Source of the DNA: Phycisphaerales bacterium
GTDB lineage: Bacteria; Planctomycetota; Phycisphaerae; Phycisphaerales; UBA1924
DNA length: 64,000 nt
Direction: 5' to 3'
Assembly (NCBI GenBank): GCA_029260515.1
Contig: JAJDDC010000070.1
Coordinates: 310,001 to 374,000 of the forward strand
The notes under the pieces were generated by a model. The model worked only from the letters and a program-made list of their open reading frames with translations. It was not told the origin of the DNA and ran no database searches. Shown here piece by piece: positions 54,369 through 63,175 of the stretch (the stretch's first letter is position 1; each line of letters begins with the position of its first letter). A program made the position numbers and the translations under genes.

Positions 54369-54902
54369 TCAACGCTTGGAGAACTGGAAGCGCTTGCGGG
54401 CGCCGGGCTGGCCGTACTTCTTCCGCTCGACCTTCCGGGCGTCGCGGGTGAGGTAGCCGGCGTCGCGGAGGGCGGGCTCGAAGTTCGGGTCGTAGCCCAC
54501 GAGGGCCCGGGCGATCCCGAGCCGCAACGCCTGGGCCTGGCCCATGTACCCGCCGCCGGCCAGCCGGACGACGACCTCGAGGGCGCCCATGGTGTCAGTG
54601 AGCGTGAGGGCGGCGGTCGCGTCCTTCTGGTCGCGAAGCTCGGAGAAGTACTCCTCGACGTCCTTGAACTTCTTGTGCGTGGACTGGATCTGGATCTTGC
54701 CCTGCCCGTCCTTCGCCGGGCGGAGGCGGACCCGGGCGACCGCTCTCTTGCGTCGTCCGGTGCCCCACCACCAGCCGTGCTTGTCGGCGGGCTTGGGATC
54801 GGGGAGCACGCGTGCGGCCTGGGGCGCGGCGTCGGCGCCGCGCATCAGCTCGCCTGCCAGCTCCGGGTTCGTGATCGTCGTCTCGAGGGCCTGCTCTGCC
54901 AT
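54369..54902 (-). CDS. rpsI: 30S ribosomal protein S9
   Basis: S9 is a small-subunit protein whose C-terminal tail reaches the P-site tRNA. The core begins near residue 48 with GTGRRKRAVARVRL and continues GGGYMGQAQALRLGIARAL, ending with the signature ARKRFQFSKR. At 177 aa it is about 45 residues longer than the bacterial norm. The excess is an N-terminal extension rich in Ala, Pro and acidic residues (LAGELMRGADAAPQAAR). It starts 49 bases after rplM, the usual L13-S9 operon. Confidence 0.97.
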   Translation of the reverse strand: MAEQALETTITNPELAGELMRGADAAPQAARVLPDPKPADKHGWWWGTGRRKRAVARVRLRPAKDGQGKIQIQSTHKKFKDVEEYFSELRDQKDATAALTLTDTMGALEVVVRLAGGGYMGQAQALRLGIARALVGYDPNFEPALRDAGYLTRDARKVERKKYGQPGARKRFQFSKR

Positions 54903-54951
54903 GTGCGTCTCGCTCGGTCGTGCGCCCCGGCGTATTCCGGGGACGCGGGGG

Positions 54952-55398
54952 TCAGATCGTCAGGGGGACCGGGTTGTGCTGGGCGTGGGGGTGCTCGGCG
55001 CCGGGGTAGACCCGCAGCTTCTTGAGCATCACACGACCCAGGCGGTTCTTGGGCAGCATGCGACGCACCGCGTCCTCGATGAGCGACTCGGAGCGACGCT
55101 CGCGGAGGTGGCCGAACGTCTCGGCCTTGAGCCCGCCGGGGTGCCCGGTGTAGCGCATCTTCAGCTTCTGGGTCGCCTTGGCGCCCGTCAGCCCGATCTT
55201 CTTGCCGTTGGTGACCACCACGAAGTCGCCCGTGTCCACATGGGGCGTGTACTCGGGGCGGTGCTTGCCCATCAGCACGGTCGCGACCTCGGCGGCCAGG
55301 CGCCCGAGGGGCACCCCGTCGGCGTCGATCACCCGCCACTCGCGGGGGACGTCGCCCTTCTTTGCCATCCAGGTCTGGCGTCGCAGGTCCGTCGCCAT
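54952..55398 (-). CDS. rplM: 50S ribosomal protein L13
   Basis: L13 is an early-assembling large-subunit protein (148 aa). Family motifs are RLAAEVATVLMGKHRPEYTP, GDFVVVTNGKKI and RMLPKNRLGRVMLKKLRVY, with the ending HPHAQHNPVPL. The start at 55398 was chosen because AAGGGAG precedes it and it gives the normal length. It is the first gene of the two-gene ribosomal operon. Downstream it is followed by rpsI and a strong terminator. Confidence 0.97.
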   Translation of the reverse strand: MATDLRRQTWMAKKGDVPREWRVIDADGVPLGRLAAEVATVLMGKHRPEYTPHVDTGDFVVVTNGKKIGLTGAKATQKLKMRYTGHPGGLKAETFGHLRERRSESLIEDAVRRMLPKNRLGRVMLKKLRVYPGAEHPHAQHNPVPLTI

Positions 55399-55674
55399 GG
55401 CGAAAACTCCCTTGCACCCGAGGCGGCGCGATCCCGCGAGCAATCACACCCGCGAGGCGACGCGTCGCCCGTTCGTCACGCCGCCTGCCGGGCGGGTCGG
55501 GCCCGGGCCGATCCGTCCGTGGGATCGGGCCGAGCAAACTTTCGAACCATTCTCCGACGGGCCCCACGCCTCCGGGCGGGCCCCACCGGAGCGGGGGAAG
55601 CGTAGATCCCTGCTCGCCCGGGTCAAGCTGCCCCCGATCCAAGTTGCCCCCGATCATGGCGGGCCAAGCCCCCC

Positions 55675-57195
55675 ATGCCGATGAATCGGGCGATGACCGA
55701 TTCCCCACCCCACGCCGCCGCCACGACCCGGTCCGACCCCCAGGCGAGCGGGGCCAGGGCCCCGGACCCGGGGTCGCCGACAACCCGCCTGCTGGCGATC
55801 CTGGCCGCGATCGTGTGCGCCGGGGCGGCGATCCTGTGGCAGAACACGCCAATCGAGCGTCAGTACGAGCTAGTGGGCCAGGCGCCGCCCGTGTCCCGAT
55901 CCGAGGCGGTCATCGACCCGGTCTCGCAGGTGGGCCTGATGGGGCGGGTCTACATCCGCCTGGGGGCGTTGTACGACTCGCTGGGCACACCCATCGGGCC
56001 GATGGCGATGCCGGTGATCGACGCCTCGGCGCTGACGCCGGCCGAGCGGATCGCCGCGGGCATCGCCGCGGGCGTCCTGCTCGACGACGAGGCGGCGATC
56101 GAGCGGATCGAACGCGAGCGCGAGGCCCTGCTCGCCCTCGACGTGGACGCGATGGACGAGCAGGAACAGACACGCCACGTCGATCTGCTCCTGGACACCA
56201 AGCACCTGCTGGCGATCTACCGGGGCGAGGGCGGGTTCGTCTCCGACGAGGCGCGCGACCGGCTCGTCCGGCGCTACCGCTACTTCGGCGAGCTGGCGAC
56301 CACACACACCCTGCCCGACGAGGACCCCGCACGCGCCCACCTGCTCTCGGGCGGGACCGCGATCATCGTGTTCTTCCTCGCGATCGGCGCGGGAGCGTTC
56401 ATCATCTTCTTCACGGGCCTCATCGTCCTGCTCGTCGGGTGGACGCGCCTCGCGGGCGGGCGCCTGCGCATGGCGTTCCGCCCCCCCGCGCCCGGGGGGA
56501 GCGTGTTCCTCGAGGTCTACGCGCTGTTCGTCGCGTGCTTCCTGGCCTACGCAGTCCTGACGACCGCGCTCGACGTCACGGGCCTTGTCTCGCTGGCGAT
56601 CCAGTGGGGGCTGCTGCTGGTCCCGTTCTGGCCCTTGCTGCGGGGCATGAACGGGAAACAGTGGCGCGAGTCCATCGGCCTGCACCGGGGGCGTGGTGTG
56701 TTCCGCGAGATCGGCGCGGGGCTCGTGGCCTACCTCGCGTCGGTCCCGCTCTTCGTCCTCGGCGTGCTCATGACCCTCGTGCTCATGCTGCTCTACGCGC
56801 TGGTGATGGAAGCCCTGCAGCGCCCCGAGCCGGCGCCCCCGACCAACCCCATCATCGAGATCGTCGAGCAGTCCGGGCCCTTCGCGCTGGTCATGATCTT
56901 CCTGCTCGCCTCGGTCTGGGCGCCGCTGACCGAGGAACTCGTCTTCCGCGGCGCCCTGCACCGGGCCCTGCGCACCCGCCTGGGCTGGGTCGCCGCCGCC
57001 CTGGTCGGGGCGCTGCTGTTCGCGTTCATGCACGGGTACGGCCCGCTGTTCGTCTCGCCCCTCGTCGCCCTGGGATTCATGTTCGCGTTCATGCGCGAGT
57101 GGCGCGGCTCGCTCATCGCCTCGATCACGGCCCACTTCACGCACAACACCGCGATCCTGCTGATCGTCGGGACGATGATCTACCTGGTCTTCTGA
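55675..57195 (+). CDS. CPBP family intramembrane glutamic endopeptidase
   Basis: This is a 506-aa polytopic membrane protein whose C-terminal 150 residues carry the CPBP/Abi motifs. Motif 1 is LTEELVFRGAL with the Glu pair and Arg, motif 2 is FAFMH, and motif 3 is HFTHN. Upstream lie one N-terminal helix, a soluble segment of about 150 residues (acidic, coiled, about 60-210) and further helices. The soluble segment is unusual for the family. ATG at 55675 is used; ATGs at 55681 and 55693 are equally possible, all with poor ribosome-binding sites. Relatives process prenylated or bacteriocin-type peptides; the target is unknown. Confidence 0.85.
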   Translation: MPMNRAMTDSPPHAAATTRSDPQASGARAPDPGSPTTRLLAILAAIVCAGAAILWQNTPIERQYELVGQAPPVSRSEAVIDPVSQVGLMGRVYIRLGALYDSLGTPIGPMAMPVIDASALTPAERIAAGIAAGVLLDDEAAIERIEREREALLALDVDAMDEQEQTRHVDLLLDTKHLLAIYRGEGGFVSDEARDRLVRRYRYFGELATTHTLPDEDPARAHLLSGGTAIIVFFLAIGAGAFIIFFTGLIVLLVGWTRLAGGRLRMAFRPPAPGGSVFLEVYALFVACFLAYAVLTTALDVTGLVSLAIQWGLLLVPFWPLLRGMNGKQWRESIGLHRGRGVFREIGAGLVAYLASVPLFVLGVLMTLVLMLLYALVMEALQRPEPAPPTNPIIEIVEQSGPFALVMIFLLASVWAPLTEELVFRGALHRALRTRLGWVAAALVGALLFAFMHGYGPLFVSPLVALGFMFAFMREWRGSLIASITAHFTHNTAILLIVGTMIYLVF

Positions 57196-57241
57196 AGCCC
57201 GCCCGGGAGCCGCGCCCCACACGCGTGCGTATCGGGGGTGC

Positions 57242-57904
57242 GTGGGCGTTCAACGAGACACCCCGCGCCTGCTCAGGCCGCTGCAGCACCCGGTCGTGCT
57301 GCTCGTGTCGGCCGCCATCGTGGTCGGCGAGTTACTCTACTTCTTCCCGGTCCTCTCGATGGCGCGCAGGACCCACTGCCGATGGCCCGCGTACGAGGCG
57401 TACGTGTACGAGCGCGAACCCGGGATCGAGATCCACGATCGGATGTCCTGCGAGGGGTGCTACGAGCTGCGACCCGAGCATGGCGAGCCCATCGGCAAGG
57501 TCGATATCTGGACTATTAACGACACGTCGGGCCCCTGGTTCGACACCGTCAGGACCTACGGCGCCTACTCACGGACGTCCACCTGGGTACAAACAGCCCC
57601 CCCGCTCCCGCTGGACATCGAGCAGCGCGTCGTCGCGGTGCTCACAAACGATCCCGAGTACGCGTGGCTCTTGCCGTACCAACCGGGCCAGCCCTTGAGA
57701 CGCTCCATTCTCTGGTCGGGGGTGATCGCCAACGCCTTCTCACTGATGGCGTGTGTCGCGCTTGCTTACGGGCTCCCGACTGGGATCAGGCGTTGGGTGC
57801 GTCTCGCCCGCCTCTCCGGCGAACGGTGTCCCAACTGCCGGTACGACACCCGCGGCCTGCCCACCGATCGCTGTCCAGAGTGCGGCAAGCCCTTCGGCGT
57901 CTAG
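57242..57904 (+). CDS. Membrane protein with C-terminal zinc ribbon
   Basis: This 220-aa protein has an N-terminal hydrophobic segment (about 18-38), a central soluble domain (about 45-155) with a CEGCYEL motif, and a second helix (about 160-180, ANAFSLMACVALAYGL). The cytoplasmic C-terminus is CPNCRYDTRGLPTDRCPECG, a four-Cys zinc ribbon typical of small planctomycete membrane proteins. It starts with GTG at 57242. Its stop overlaps the stop of the convergent gene in a shared CTAG. Function unknown; no catalytic motif. Confidence 0.78.
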   Translation: MGVQRDTPRLLRPLQHPVVLLVSAAIVVGELLYFFPVLSMARRTHCRWPAYEAYVYEREPGIEIHDRMSCEGCYELRPEHGEPIGKVDIWTINDTSGPWFDTVRTYGAYSRTSTWVQTAPPLPLDIEQRVVAVLTNDPEYAWLLPYQPGQPLRRSILWSGVIANAFSLMACVALAYGLPTGIRRWVRLARLSGERCPNCRYDTRGLPTDRCPECGKPFGV

Positions 57905-58722
57905 GCCGGTGTGTCTGTCTCGGCGCCCGGCCCCCCGCCGATTTTCTCCAGCGCCTTGTTCGCGATCTGCGCCACCACCATCGCGACCACCACCACGCTC
58001 GCGAATCCCACGATCAGCATCCAGCGCGGCTGCGACAACTCGTCCACGTTGCTCACCTGCGAGCCGATCCACGTGTACACCAGCGTCCGCGGCGCCATGC
58101 CCACGAGCGTGCCCAGCAGGTACGCGCTGAACCGCGTCTCGGCGGCGTACAACGCCAGATTCATGATGCTGAAGGGCGAGTTGAACGGCGCCCGCACCAG
58201 CGCGACGATCCCGACCGTCCGCAACCACCCCTTGCCCACCAGCGCGTCGCGGACCGCCTTGGCCTTCTTGTGCGACTCGATCTCGCGCTCGACCCGGTCG
58301 CCCGCGACCAGGTGCGAGACGCCGAAGCCCACGACCGCCGCCAGCGTGAACCCGGCCCAGGCCGCGAAGAACCCGCCCCACATCCCGAAGACGTACCCGC
58401 CGATGACCGCCTGCGTCCACGTGGGCAGGAGCCCGAGGCCCGCCGCGAGCATGAACGCACCGATGTATACCGCGACGCCCGTGACGTCGTCCTGGGCGCG
58501 GAGCCAGTCGGCGACTTCCTGGCGGAAGCTGATGAAGACCGTCAGCCCCAGGACCGCGGGCAGGGCGGCCCACAGCACGCCCAACACCGCCGCCGGGCCC
58601 AGGCGCCGGAGCACGGCTGCGGTGCTGTCGTCGATCGTGGGCGTCTGTGCGTCGTCGCCCGGGCCTGGCGCCTGCGCCTCGCCCGCCCCGCCGGGCCCGT
58701 TCTCGTCATGTGGGTCGCTCAC
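57901..58722 (-). CDS. TVP38/TMEM64 (VTT/DedA-like) membrane protein
   Basis: This 273-aa protein starts with GTG at 58722. A polar N-terminus of about 40 residues precedes five to six helices. The VTT core contains the re-entrant Gly pattern GGYVFGMWGGFFAAWAGFTL, the loop Arg motif LVRAPFNSPFSIMNLALY and GSQVSN. Members are scramblase-like or lipid carrier recyclers of the DedA superfamily. The gene is convergent with the zinc-ribbon gene and divergent from the MBL-fold gene. Substrate unknown. Confidence 0.88.
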   Translation of the reverse strand: MSDPHDENGPGGAGEAQAPGPGDDAQTPTIDDSTAAVLRRLGPAAVLGVLWAALPAVLGLTVFISFRQEVADWLRAQDDVTGVAVYIGAFMLAAGLGLLPTWTQAVIGGYVFGMWGGFFAAWAGFTLAAVVGFGVSHLVAGDRVEREIESHKKAKAVRDALVGKGWLRTVGIVALVRAPFNSPFSIMNLALYAAETRFSAYLLGTLVGMAPRTLVYTWIGSQVSNVDELSQPRWMLIVGFASVVVVAMVVAQIANKALEKIGGGPGAETDTPA

Positions 58723-58840
58723 GCCGCCAGCCTAGCGGCGCCGGGGGGGCACATGGCGATCGCCTACGATCTTGCCGAGGACGCGCGGCGCCCTCGATCG
58801 TCCCCTCCCGCGCGAAACCGCGGGCCCGCGGAGTTCCCCC

Positions 58841-59773
58841 ATGATCCCCAAGCCACCGCCCAGAGAGGGCGCCCTCGGCTTCCTCTTCCTGCCCCCCTAC
58901 CGCGTCCAGGGCTTCTCGATGGCCGGCGAGGCCACCTGCCTGCACATCCCCGAGATCGACCTGTGCTTCGACATGGGCCTGTGCCCACGCCCGAGCCTGG
59001 CCGCCAAGTTCTGCGCCATCACCCACGGGCACATGGACCACATCGGCGCCCTCGCCTACTGGTGCTCGCAGCGCAACTTCCAGGGCATGGGGCCGGGCAC
59101 GATCGTCTGCGACAAGCGCATCGAGAACGACATCCGCGGCATGATGGCCGGCTTCGTTGACCTCGAACGACAGACCACCCCCTACGAGCTCGTCACCCTC
59201 GAGGACGGCGCCCAGCTCGAGATCAAGAACAACACCTTTCTGCGGGCCTACCACACCGACCACACGTGCCCCTCGGTCGGGTACAGCGTCGTCGAGAAGC
59301 GCACCAAGCTCCGCGAGGAGTACGCGGGCCTGCCCCAGGAAAAACTGCGCGAGATGAAGGAGAAGGGGACCGAGATCACGCGCTCGTTCGAGGTCCCGCT
59401 CATCGCGTACACGGGCGACACGCTCCCGGGCGCACACCTGGTCCGCGAGGACGTGCGGACCGCGAAGATCGTGATCGCCGAGTGCACGTTCTTCGAGCCC
59501 GACCACAAGGGGCGCGCAACGATCGGCAAGCACATGCACGTGGACGACATCGCCGAGTGGTCGAGCGTGCTCGAGTGCGAGGACGCTGTTCTCGTGCACA
59601 CGTCGCGCCGGACGCACGTGACGTACGCGCGCAAACGGCTCGACGAGCTGCTGGGTCGCGAGAAGGGGGAGCGTTTCCACCTGCTTATGGACCAGCGGAC
59701 CAACCGCCTGCGCTACGAAACGCAGGCCGCCGAGGCCGAGCGGCGCGAGCGGGAACTGGCACAGCGCTCCTGA
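58841..59773 (+). CDS. MBL-fold metallohydrolase, RNase Z-like
   Basis: This 310-aa protein starts at 58841 behind GGAG. The zinc signature HxHxDH is THGHMDHIGAL, a further His occurs in RAYHTDHTCPSVGY, and the metal Asp lies in YTGDT; an acidic ECTFFE and a terminal HTSRR follow. The arrangement matches RNase Z/ElaC-type nucleases, but the flexible exosite arm is not clear. tRNA 3'-processing is therefore possible rather than shown. It is 200 bases upstream of dnaA on the same strand. Confidence 0.83.
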   Translation: MIPKPPPREGALGFLFLPPYRVQGFSMAGEATCLHIPEIDLCFDMGLCPRPSLAAKFCAITHGHMDHIGALAYWCSQRNFQGMGPGTIVCDKRIENDIRGMMAGFVDLERQTTPYELVTLEDGAQLEIKNNTFLRAYHTDHTCPSVGYSVVEKRTKLREEYAGLPQEKLREMKEKGTEITRSFEVPLIAYTGDTLPGAHLVREDVRTAKIVIAECTFFEPDHKGRATIGKHMHVDDIAEWSSVLECEDAVLVHTSRRTHVTYARKRLDELLGREKGERFHLLMDQRTNRLRYETQAAEAERRERELAQRS

Positions 59774-59827
59774 GCCCGACGCGACAAGCGTTTGCGCCCC
59801 CGCCGCCAACGATTTGTCCCCGCTCGG

Positions 59828-59856
59828 TTGACAGTCTGTGCAGAGACGATTACGTT
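59828..59856 (+). promoter_or_regulatory. Candidate housekeeping promoter of dnaA
   Basis: TTGACA at 59828-59833 is an exact -35 hexamer. A 17-base spacer leads to TACGTT at 59851-59856 as a weak -10. Transcription would begin near 59863, about 110 bases before the dnaA ATG. Confidence 0.45.
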
Positions 59857-59973
59857 TGCGGGGTTGTCGCGGGGTCCGAACGTCTTGGGAGGCGCCGGGC
59901 CGCGCACGAACGGGCAGTGTGTGCAGGGGTGGGCGCCAAGGCGTCGGCTCCCTAAAAATGAGGCGTCGTTGAC

Positions 59974-61431
59974 ATGAGCGACCCCGATCGCAAGACGTGG
60001 GACGGTATTGTTGCGCACTTGCGTTCCTCGCACCCGGTGGTTTGCCGCCAATGGTTCCGCGAGCTCGAGCCCCTCGGGGTCGCCTCGGGCTCGTACGGCA
60101 TCCGCGCGCACTCCTCGCTGCACAAGAACTACCTGCGGCGCGAGTGCCTCGAGGCGTTCAACGACGCCGTCCGCTCGGTGACGGGCCAGCTCATCGGCGT
60201 CCGCTTCCTGGGGCCCGACGACGACGCGTCCACCTTCGAACGCCCGCGCCGCCGCAAGACCGCGCCCAAGAGCGCCAAGGCCGACGCCGCCTCCGACCCG
60301 CAGCCCTCCACGCATGCGCCCGAAGCCCGCACGCCCGCGAGGCACGACGAGACGACGTTTTCAGAGTCCATCCCCGCCGATTATCCGGACGCGCTGCCCA
60401 TCAACCCGGACTTCGGGTTCGACACGTTTGTGATCGGGCCCAACAACGAGCTGGCCCAGGCCGCGGCGCTCGCCGTCAGCGCCAAGCCCGGTCGGGCGTA
60501 CAACCCGCTGTTCATCCACGGCGACGTGGGGTTGGGCAAGACGCACCTGCTCCAGGCTGTTTGCCTCAAGGTCAAGCACAACCGCCCGGACGCGAAGGTC
60601 GTCTATATCTCCTGCGACGGGTTCATGAGCCAGTTCATGGCCGCGGTCCAGGACGGGTCGATGAGCGAGTTCCGCCACCGCTTCCGCGACGTGGACCTGC
60701 TGGTCATCGACGACATCCACTTCCTGGCCAAGCGGGACCGGACCCAGGAAGAGTTCTTCCACACATTCAACGCGCTGTACCAGAACAACCGCCAGATCAT
60801 CCTCAGCTCGGACACGCCGCCCGAGGAGATCCCGCACCTCGAGGACCGGCTCGTGTCGCGCTTCAAGTGGGGCCTGGTCGCGAAGGTGGACGCGCCGGGG
60901 TACGAGACGCGGATCGAGATCCTCCGCGCGAAGGCCGAGCTGCGGGGCGTCGAGCTGACCGACGACGTGCTGTGCTACATCGCCCAGCACATCGACACGA
61001 ACATCCGAGAACTCGAGGGCGCGATCACCACCCTGCAGATGCGCGCCAGCGTCGAGAAGCGCGACGCGGATCTCGAGTTGGCCCAGGACTGCCTGGCCGA
61101 GCTGGGCGCCGCCCCCGCCTCCGACGGCCCGACGATCGAGTCGATCATCGCCGCGGTCAGCGACTTCTACTCGGTCCGCAAGGCCGACCTGCTCGGCAAG
61201 CGGCGCCACAAGTCGATCTCGCTGCCCCGCCAGGTCTCGATGTACCTGGCCCGCGAGCACACGAGGCACTCGCTCGAGGAGATCGGCAACCACTTCGGCG
61301 GGCGCGACCACACGACGGTCATGCACGCCGTCCGCACCGTCAAGGCCCGCCGAGGGGGCGACAACGATTTCGAGGCCGTCGTCCGCTCGCTCGAGCAGCA
61401 GGTCCGACGACGCCGCCCGGGCCGCGACTGA
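59974..61431 (+). CDS. dnaA: Chromosomal replication initiator DnaA
   Basis: This AAA+ ATPase binds DnaA boxes and melts oriC (485 aa). Domain I is at 1-80 ([13 protein letters not shown], atypical but positionally right), then comes a variable Ala/Pro-rich linker (85-130). Domain III has Walker [10 protein letters not shown] and Walker [11 protein letters not shown], sensor LSSDTPP and arginine-finger region RLVSRFKWG. Domain IV has the DNA-binding signature in [20 protein letters not shown]. It is not followed by dnaN. The downstream intergenic region carries two consensus DnaA boxes. Confidence 0.98.
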   Translation: MSDPDRKTWDGIVAHLRSSHPVVCRQWFRELEPLGVASGSYGIRAHSSLHKNYLRRECLEAFNDAVRSVTGQLIGVRFLGPDDDASTFERPRRRKTAPKSAKADAASDPQPSTHAPEARTPARHDETTFSESIPADYPDALPINPDFGFDTFVIGPNNELAQAAALAVSAKPGRAYNPLFIHGDVGLGKTHLLQAVCLKVKHNRPDAKVVYISCDGFMSQFMAAVQDGSMSEFRHRFRDVDLLVIDDIHFLAKRDRTQEEFFHTFNALYQNNRQIILSSDTPPEEIPHLEDRLVSRFKWGLVAKVDAPGYETRIEILRAKAELRGVELTDDVLCYIAQHIDTNIRELEGAITTLQMRASVEKRDADLELAQDCLAELGAAPASDGPTIESIIAAVSDFYSVRKADLLGKRRHKSISLPRQVSMYLAREHTRHSLEEIGNHFGGRDHTTVMHAVRTVKARRGGDNDFEAVVRSLEQQVRRRRPGRD

Positions 61432-61777
61432 GGCCTCCCGCCCCGCCCCCCACGCGGGGGACATCCTGTGGAAAACTCGTCGCCCACCGTCGCCAGCGCT
61501 CGCGCCGCACCGCGTACCGCCGTCGCCGCATCCGCGCCCGCCGAGCGACCGAGCGCCAGCGCCTTCTGACGACCGCGAGCCGACAGGTTGTCGCGGGCGG
61601 TGCCGCAATCTAAACAACGGCGGGATATGTGGTTACAAGCTGTGACCCCGGGTTCTCCCCAACCGACGCCCGCAATTCCTGGTGATGATGAACTCTCTTC
61701 TCTCCAAGAAGAAGAGGAAAGACAAACTCGGGGCCCTGTCGCCTGATCGCCCGTGCATCCGGGCGAGCGAACACCCC

Positions 61778-61786
61778 TGTGGATAA
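61778..61786 (-). promoter_or_regulatory. DnaA box 1
   Basis: Reads TGTGGATAA on the top strand, the exact complement of the consensus TTATCCACA. It is 12 bases from box 2 in the same orientation. Confidence 0.8.
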
Positions 61787-61789
61787 GCC

Positions 61790-61798
61790 TGTGGATAA
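61790..61798 (-). promoter_or_regulatory. DnaA box 2
   Basis: A second exact TTATCCACA complement, ending two bases before the mutM stop codon. The 12-base period places both boxes roughly one helical turn apart. Confidence 0.8.
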
Positions 61799-61799
61799 G

Positions 61800-62678
61800 T
61801 CATGCCTGGCAGGCGTTGCACCAGACGCTCGTGCGTTGGCCCACGAGCGCCGAGGCGAGCGGCGACCCGCAGGCATGGCAGGGGAGCCCGGCACGCCCGT
61901 AGACGCTGTGGGCGAGCTGGAAGGCGCCCGGGTCGCCGTCGGCGTCTCGGTAGTCGCGGAGGGTCGAGCCACGGGCCCTGACCGCCCGGGCGAGCACGCC
62001 GCGGATCGCGCGGGCCAGGCGGGTGGTCTCTGTGCGAGTCAACGACTCGGCCGGCCTTCGCGGGTCGATGTCAGACCCAAACAGCGCCTCGTCGGCGTAG
62101 ATGTTCCCGACGCCCGCGATCGCGCGTTGGTCCAGCAGCGCCGCCTTGACCGGGCGGCGCGACCGGGCCAGCGCCCGCCCGAGCTGTGCCGACGTCACAG
62201 CCAGCGCGTCCGGGCCCAGCGCGTCCCAGCGGGCGAGGCGGAGATTGTCCATGCCCGGGAACGACCAGAGGCCACCGAAGCGGCGTGGATCGCGGAAGAC
62301 CAGGCGCGAGCCGTCGTCCAGGCGCCAGTGTGCGTGGACGTGGTCGGCGCGCTCGAGCCGCTTCCCCGGCGCCCGCCAGAGCAGCGCCCCGCTCATACCC
62401 AGGTGGACGCACAGCACGCGCCCCGAGGCGCCGACGATCGCGAGTTGCTTGCCATGCCGGAGCACCCCATCGACGCGGTCGCCCCCGAGCAGATCCGCCG
62501 CCCGGACGCGCCGGAACCGCGGCGCCGCCCCGCGGGCAGATCGTGAGAACCCGCCGGGCGGGTCGCCCGGAACGACGAGCATGTCGCGCCGCTTGATCGT
62601 TGCCCGCTCGATCACGCGCCCGAGAAGCCGCGTTTGCAGGGTTGTGCGGACGGTCTCGACCTCGGGCAGCTCGGGCAT
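61800..62678 (-). CDS. mutM: Formamidopyrimidine-DNA glycosylase
   Basis: MutM/Fpg excises 8-oxoguanine and cleaves the AP site (292 aa). It begins PELPEVETV (after Met removal Pro is the nucleophile, Glu the acid). It also has the conserved Lys of HGKQLAI, a helix-two-turn-helix region (AIAGVGNIYADEALF) and a C-terminal zinc finger (CHACGSPLASA to WCNACQA). The start at 62678 is fixed by the N-terminal Pro requirement. It follows tadA by 8 bases and ends at the DnaA boxes. Confidence 0.97.
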   Translation of the reverse strand: MPELPEVETVRTTLQTRLLGRVIERATIKRRDMLVVPGDPPGGFSRSARGAAPRFRRVRAADLLGGDRVDGVLRHGKQLAIVGASGRVLCVHLGMSGALLWRAPGKRLERADHVHAHWRLDDGSRLVFRDPRRFGGLWSFPGMDNLRLARWDALGPDALAVTSAQLGRALARSRRPVKAALLDQRAIAGVGNIYADEALFGSDIDPRRPAESLTRTETTRLARAIRGVLARAVRARGSTLRDYRDADGDPGAFQLAHSVYGRAGLPCHACGSPLASALVGQRTSVWCNACQA

Positions 62679-62686
62679 GGGCGATG

Positions 62687-63175
62687 CTACTTGCCGCGCC
62701 CGGGAGCGCCGCGCAGCGAGCGGAAGAACGAGGTGAGCAAGTCGCCCGCCTCCCCGCCCATGACCCCGGCGACCACCTCGCACCGGTGGTTGAGGCGGTC
62801 GTCCTCGAGCAGCCGGTAGAGCGAACGGACGGCGCCCGCCTTCGGATCGCTGGCGCCGAATACCACCCGCCCCACGCGTGCGTTGACGATCAGCCCGGCG
62901 CACATCGGGCACGGCTCGAGCGTGACCGCCAGCGAGCAGTGGTTCAGGCGCCAGTCGCCGATCTCGCGGCACGCCGCCAGGACCGCGATGTGCTCGGCGT
63001 GCGCGCTCGGGTCTCGGTCCGCCTCGCGCCGGTTGCGTCCCTCGCCCAGCACCCGTCCCGTGCCGGTCTCGTAGACGACCGCGCCGATGGGCGCCTCGCC
63101 CGCGCCCGCCGCCTCGCGGGCGAGCGCGAGGGCCAGGCGCATCATCGCCTCGTCTGCGGGCGTCGGGGCGCTCAC
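62687..63175 (-). CDS. tadA: Nucleoside deaminase, TadA-like
   Basis: This zinc deaminase of 162 aa has HAE within DPSAHAEHIAV and PCPMCAGLI, the three zinc ligands plus catalytic Glu. Upstream ALALAREAAGAGEAPIGAVV matches the TadA N-terminal helix. TadA converts wobble A34 to inosine in tRNA-Arg(ACG); guanine deaminases are close relatives, but the EAPIGAVV and NHCSLAVTLEPC motifs favour TadA. GTG start at 63175 within GTGA shared with the tatC stop, so it is translationally coupled. Confidence 0.9.
   Translation of the reverse strand: MSAPTPADEAMMRLALALAREAAGAGEAPIGAVVYETGTGRVLGEGRNRREADRDPSAHAEHIAVLAACREIGDWRLNHCSLAVTLEPCPMCAGLIVNARVGRVVFGASDPKAGAVRSLYRLLEDDRLNHRCEVVAGVMGGEAGDLLTSFFRSLRGAPGRGK

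Larger units (their letters stand above)
61432..61799. other. Candidate replication origin (oriC) between dnaA and mutM
   Basis: This 368-base gene-free region is flanked by the convergent ends of dnaA and mutM. It holds two perfect DnaA boxes in tandem at its right end and a near-match TGTGGAAAA at 61467-61475. A weaker TGTGGTTAC lies at 61628-61636. There is also a markedly AT-richer purine/pyrimidine stretch (about 61676-61730) that could serve as the unwinding element. Location beside dnaA is common for oriC in bacteria. Confidence 0.55.

Noticed and set aside
61470-61613. Arg-rich frame after dnaA resembling ribosomal protein L34 (rpmH is often next to dnaA)
   Set aside because: It is the tail of a shadow frame of dnaA. 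It lacks the L34 signature (KRTYQPS, HGFRxRM, GRxVLxxRRxKGR) and has no start or ribosome-binding site.
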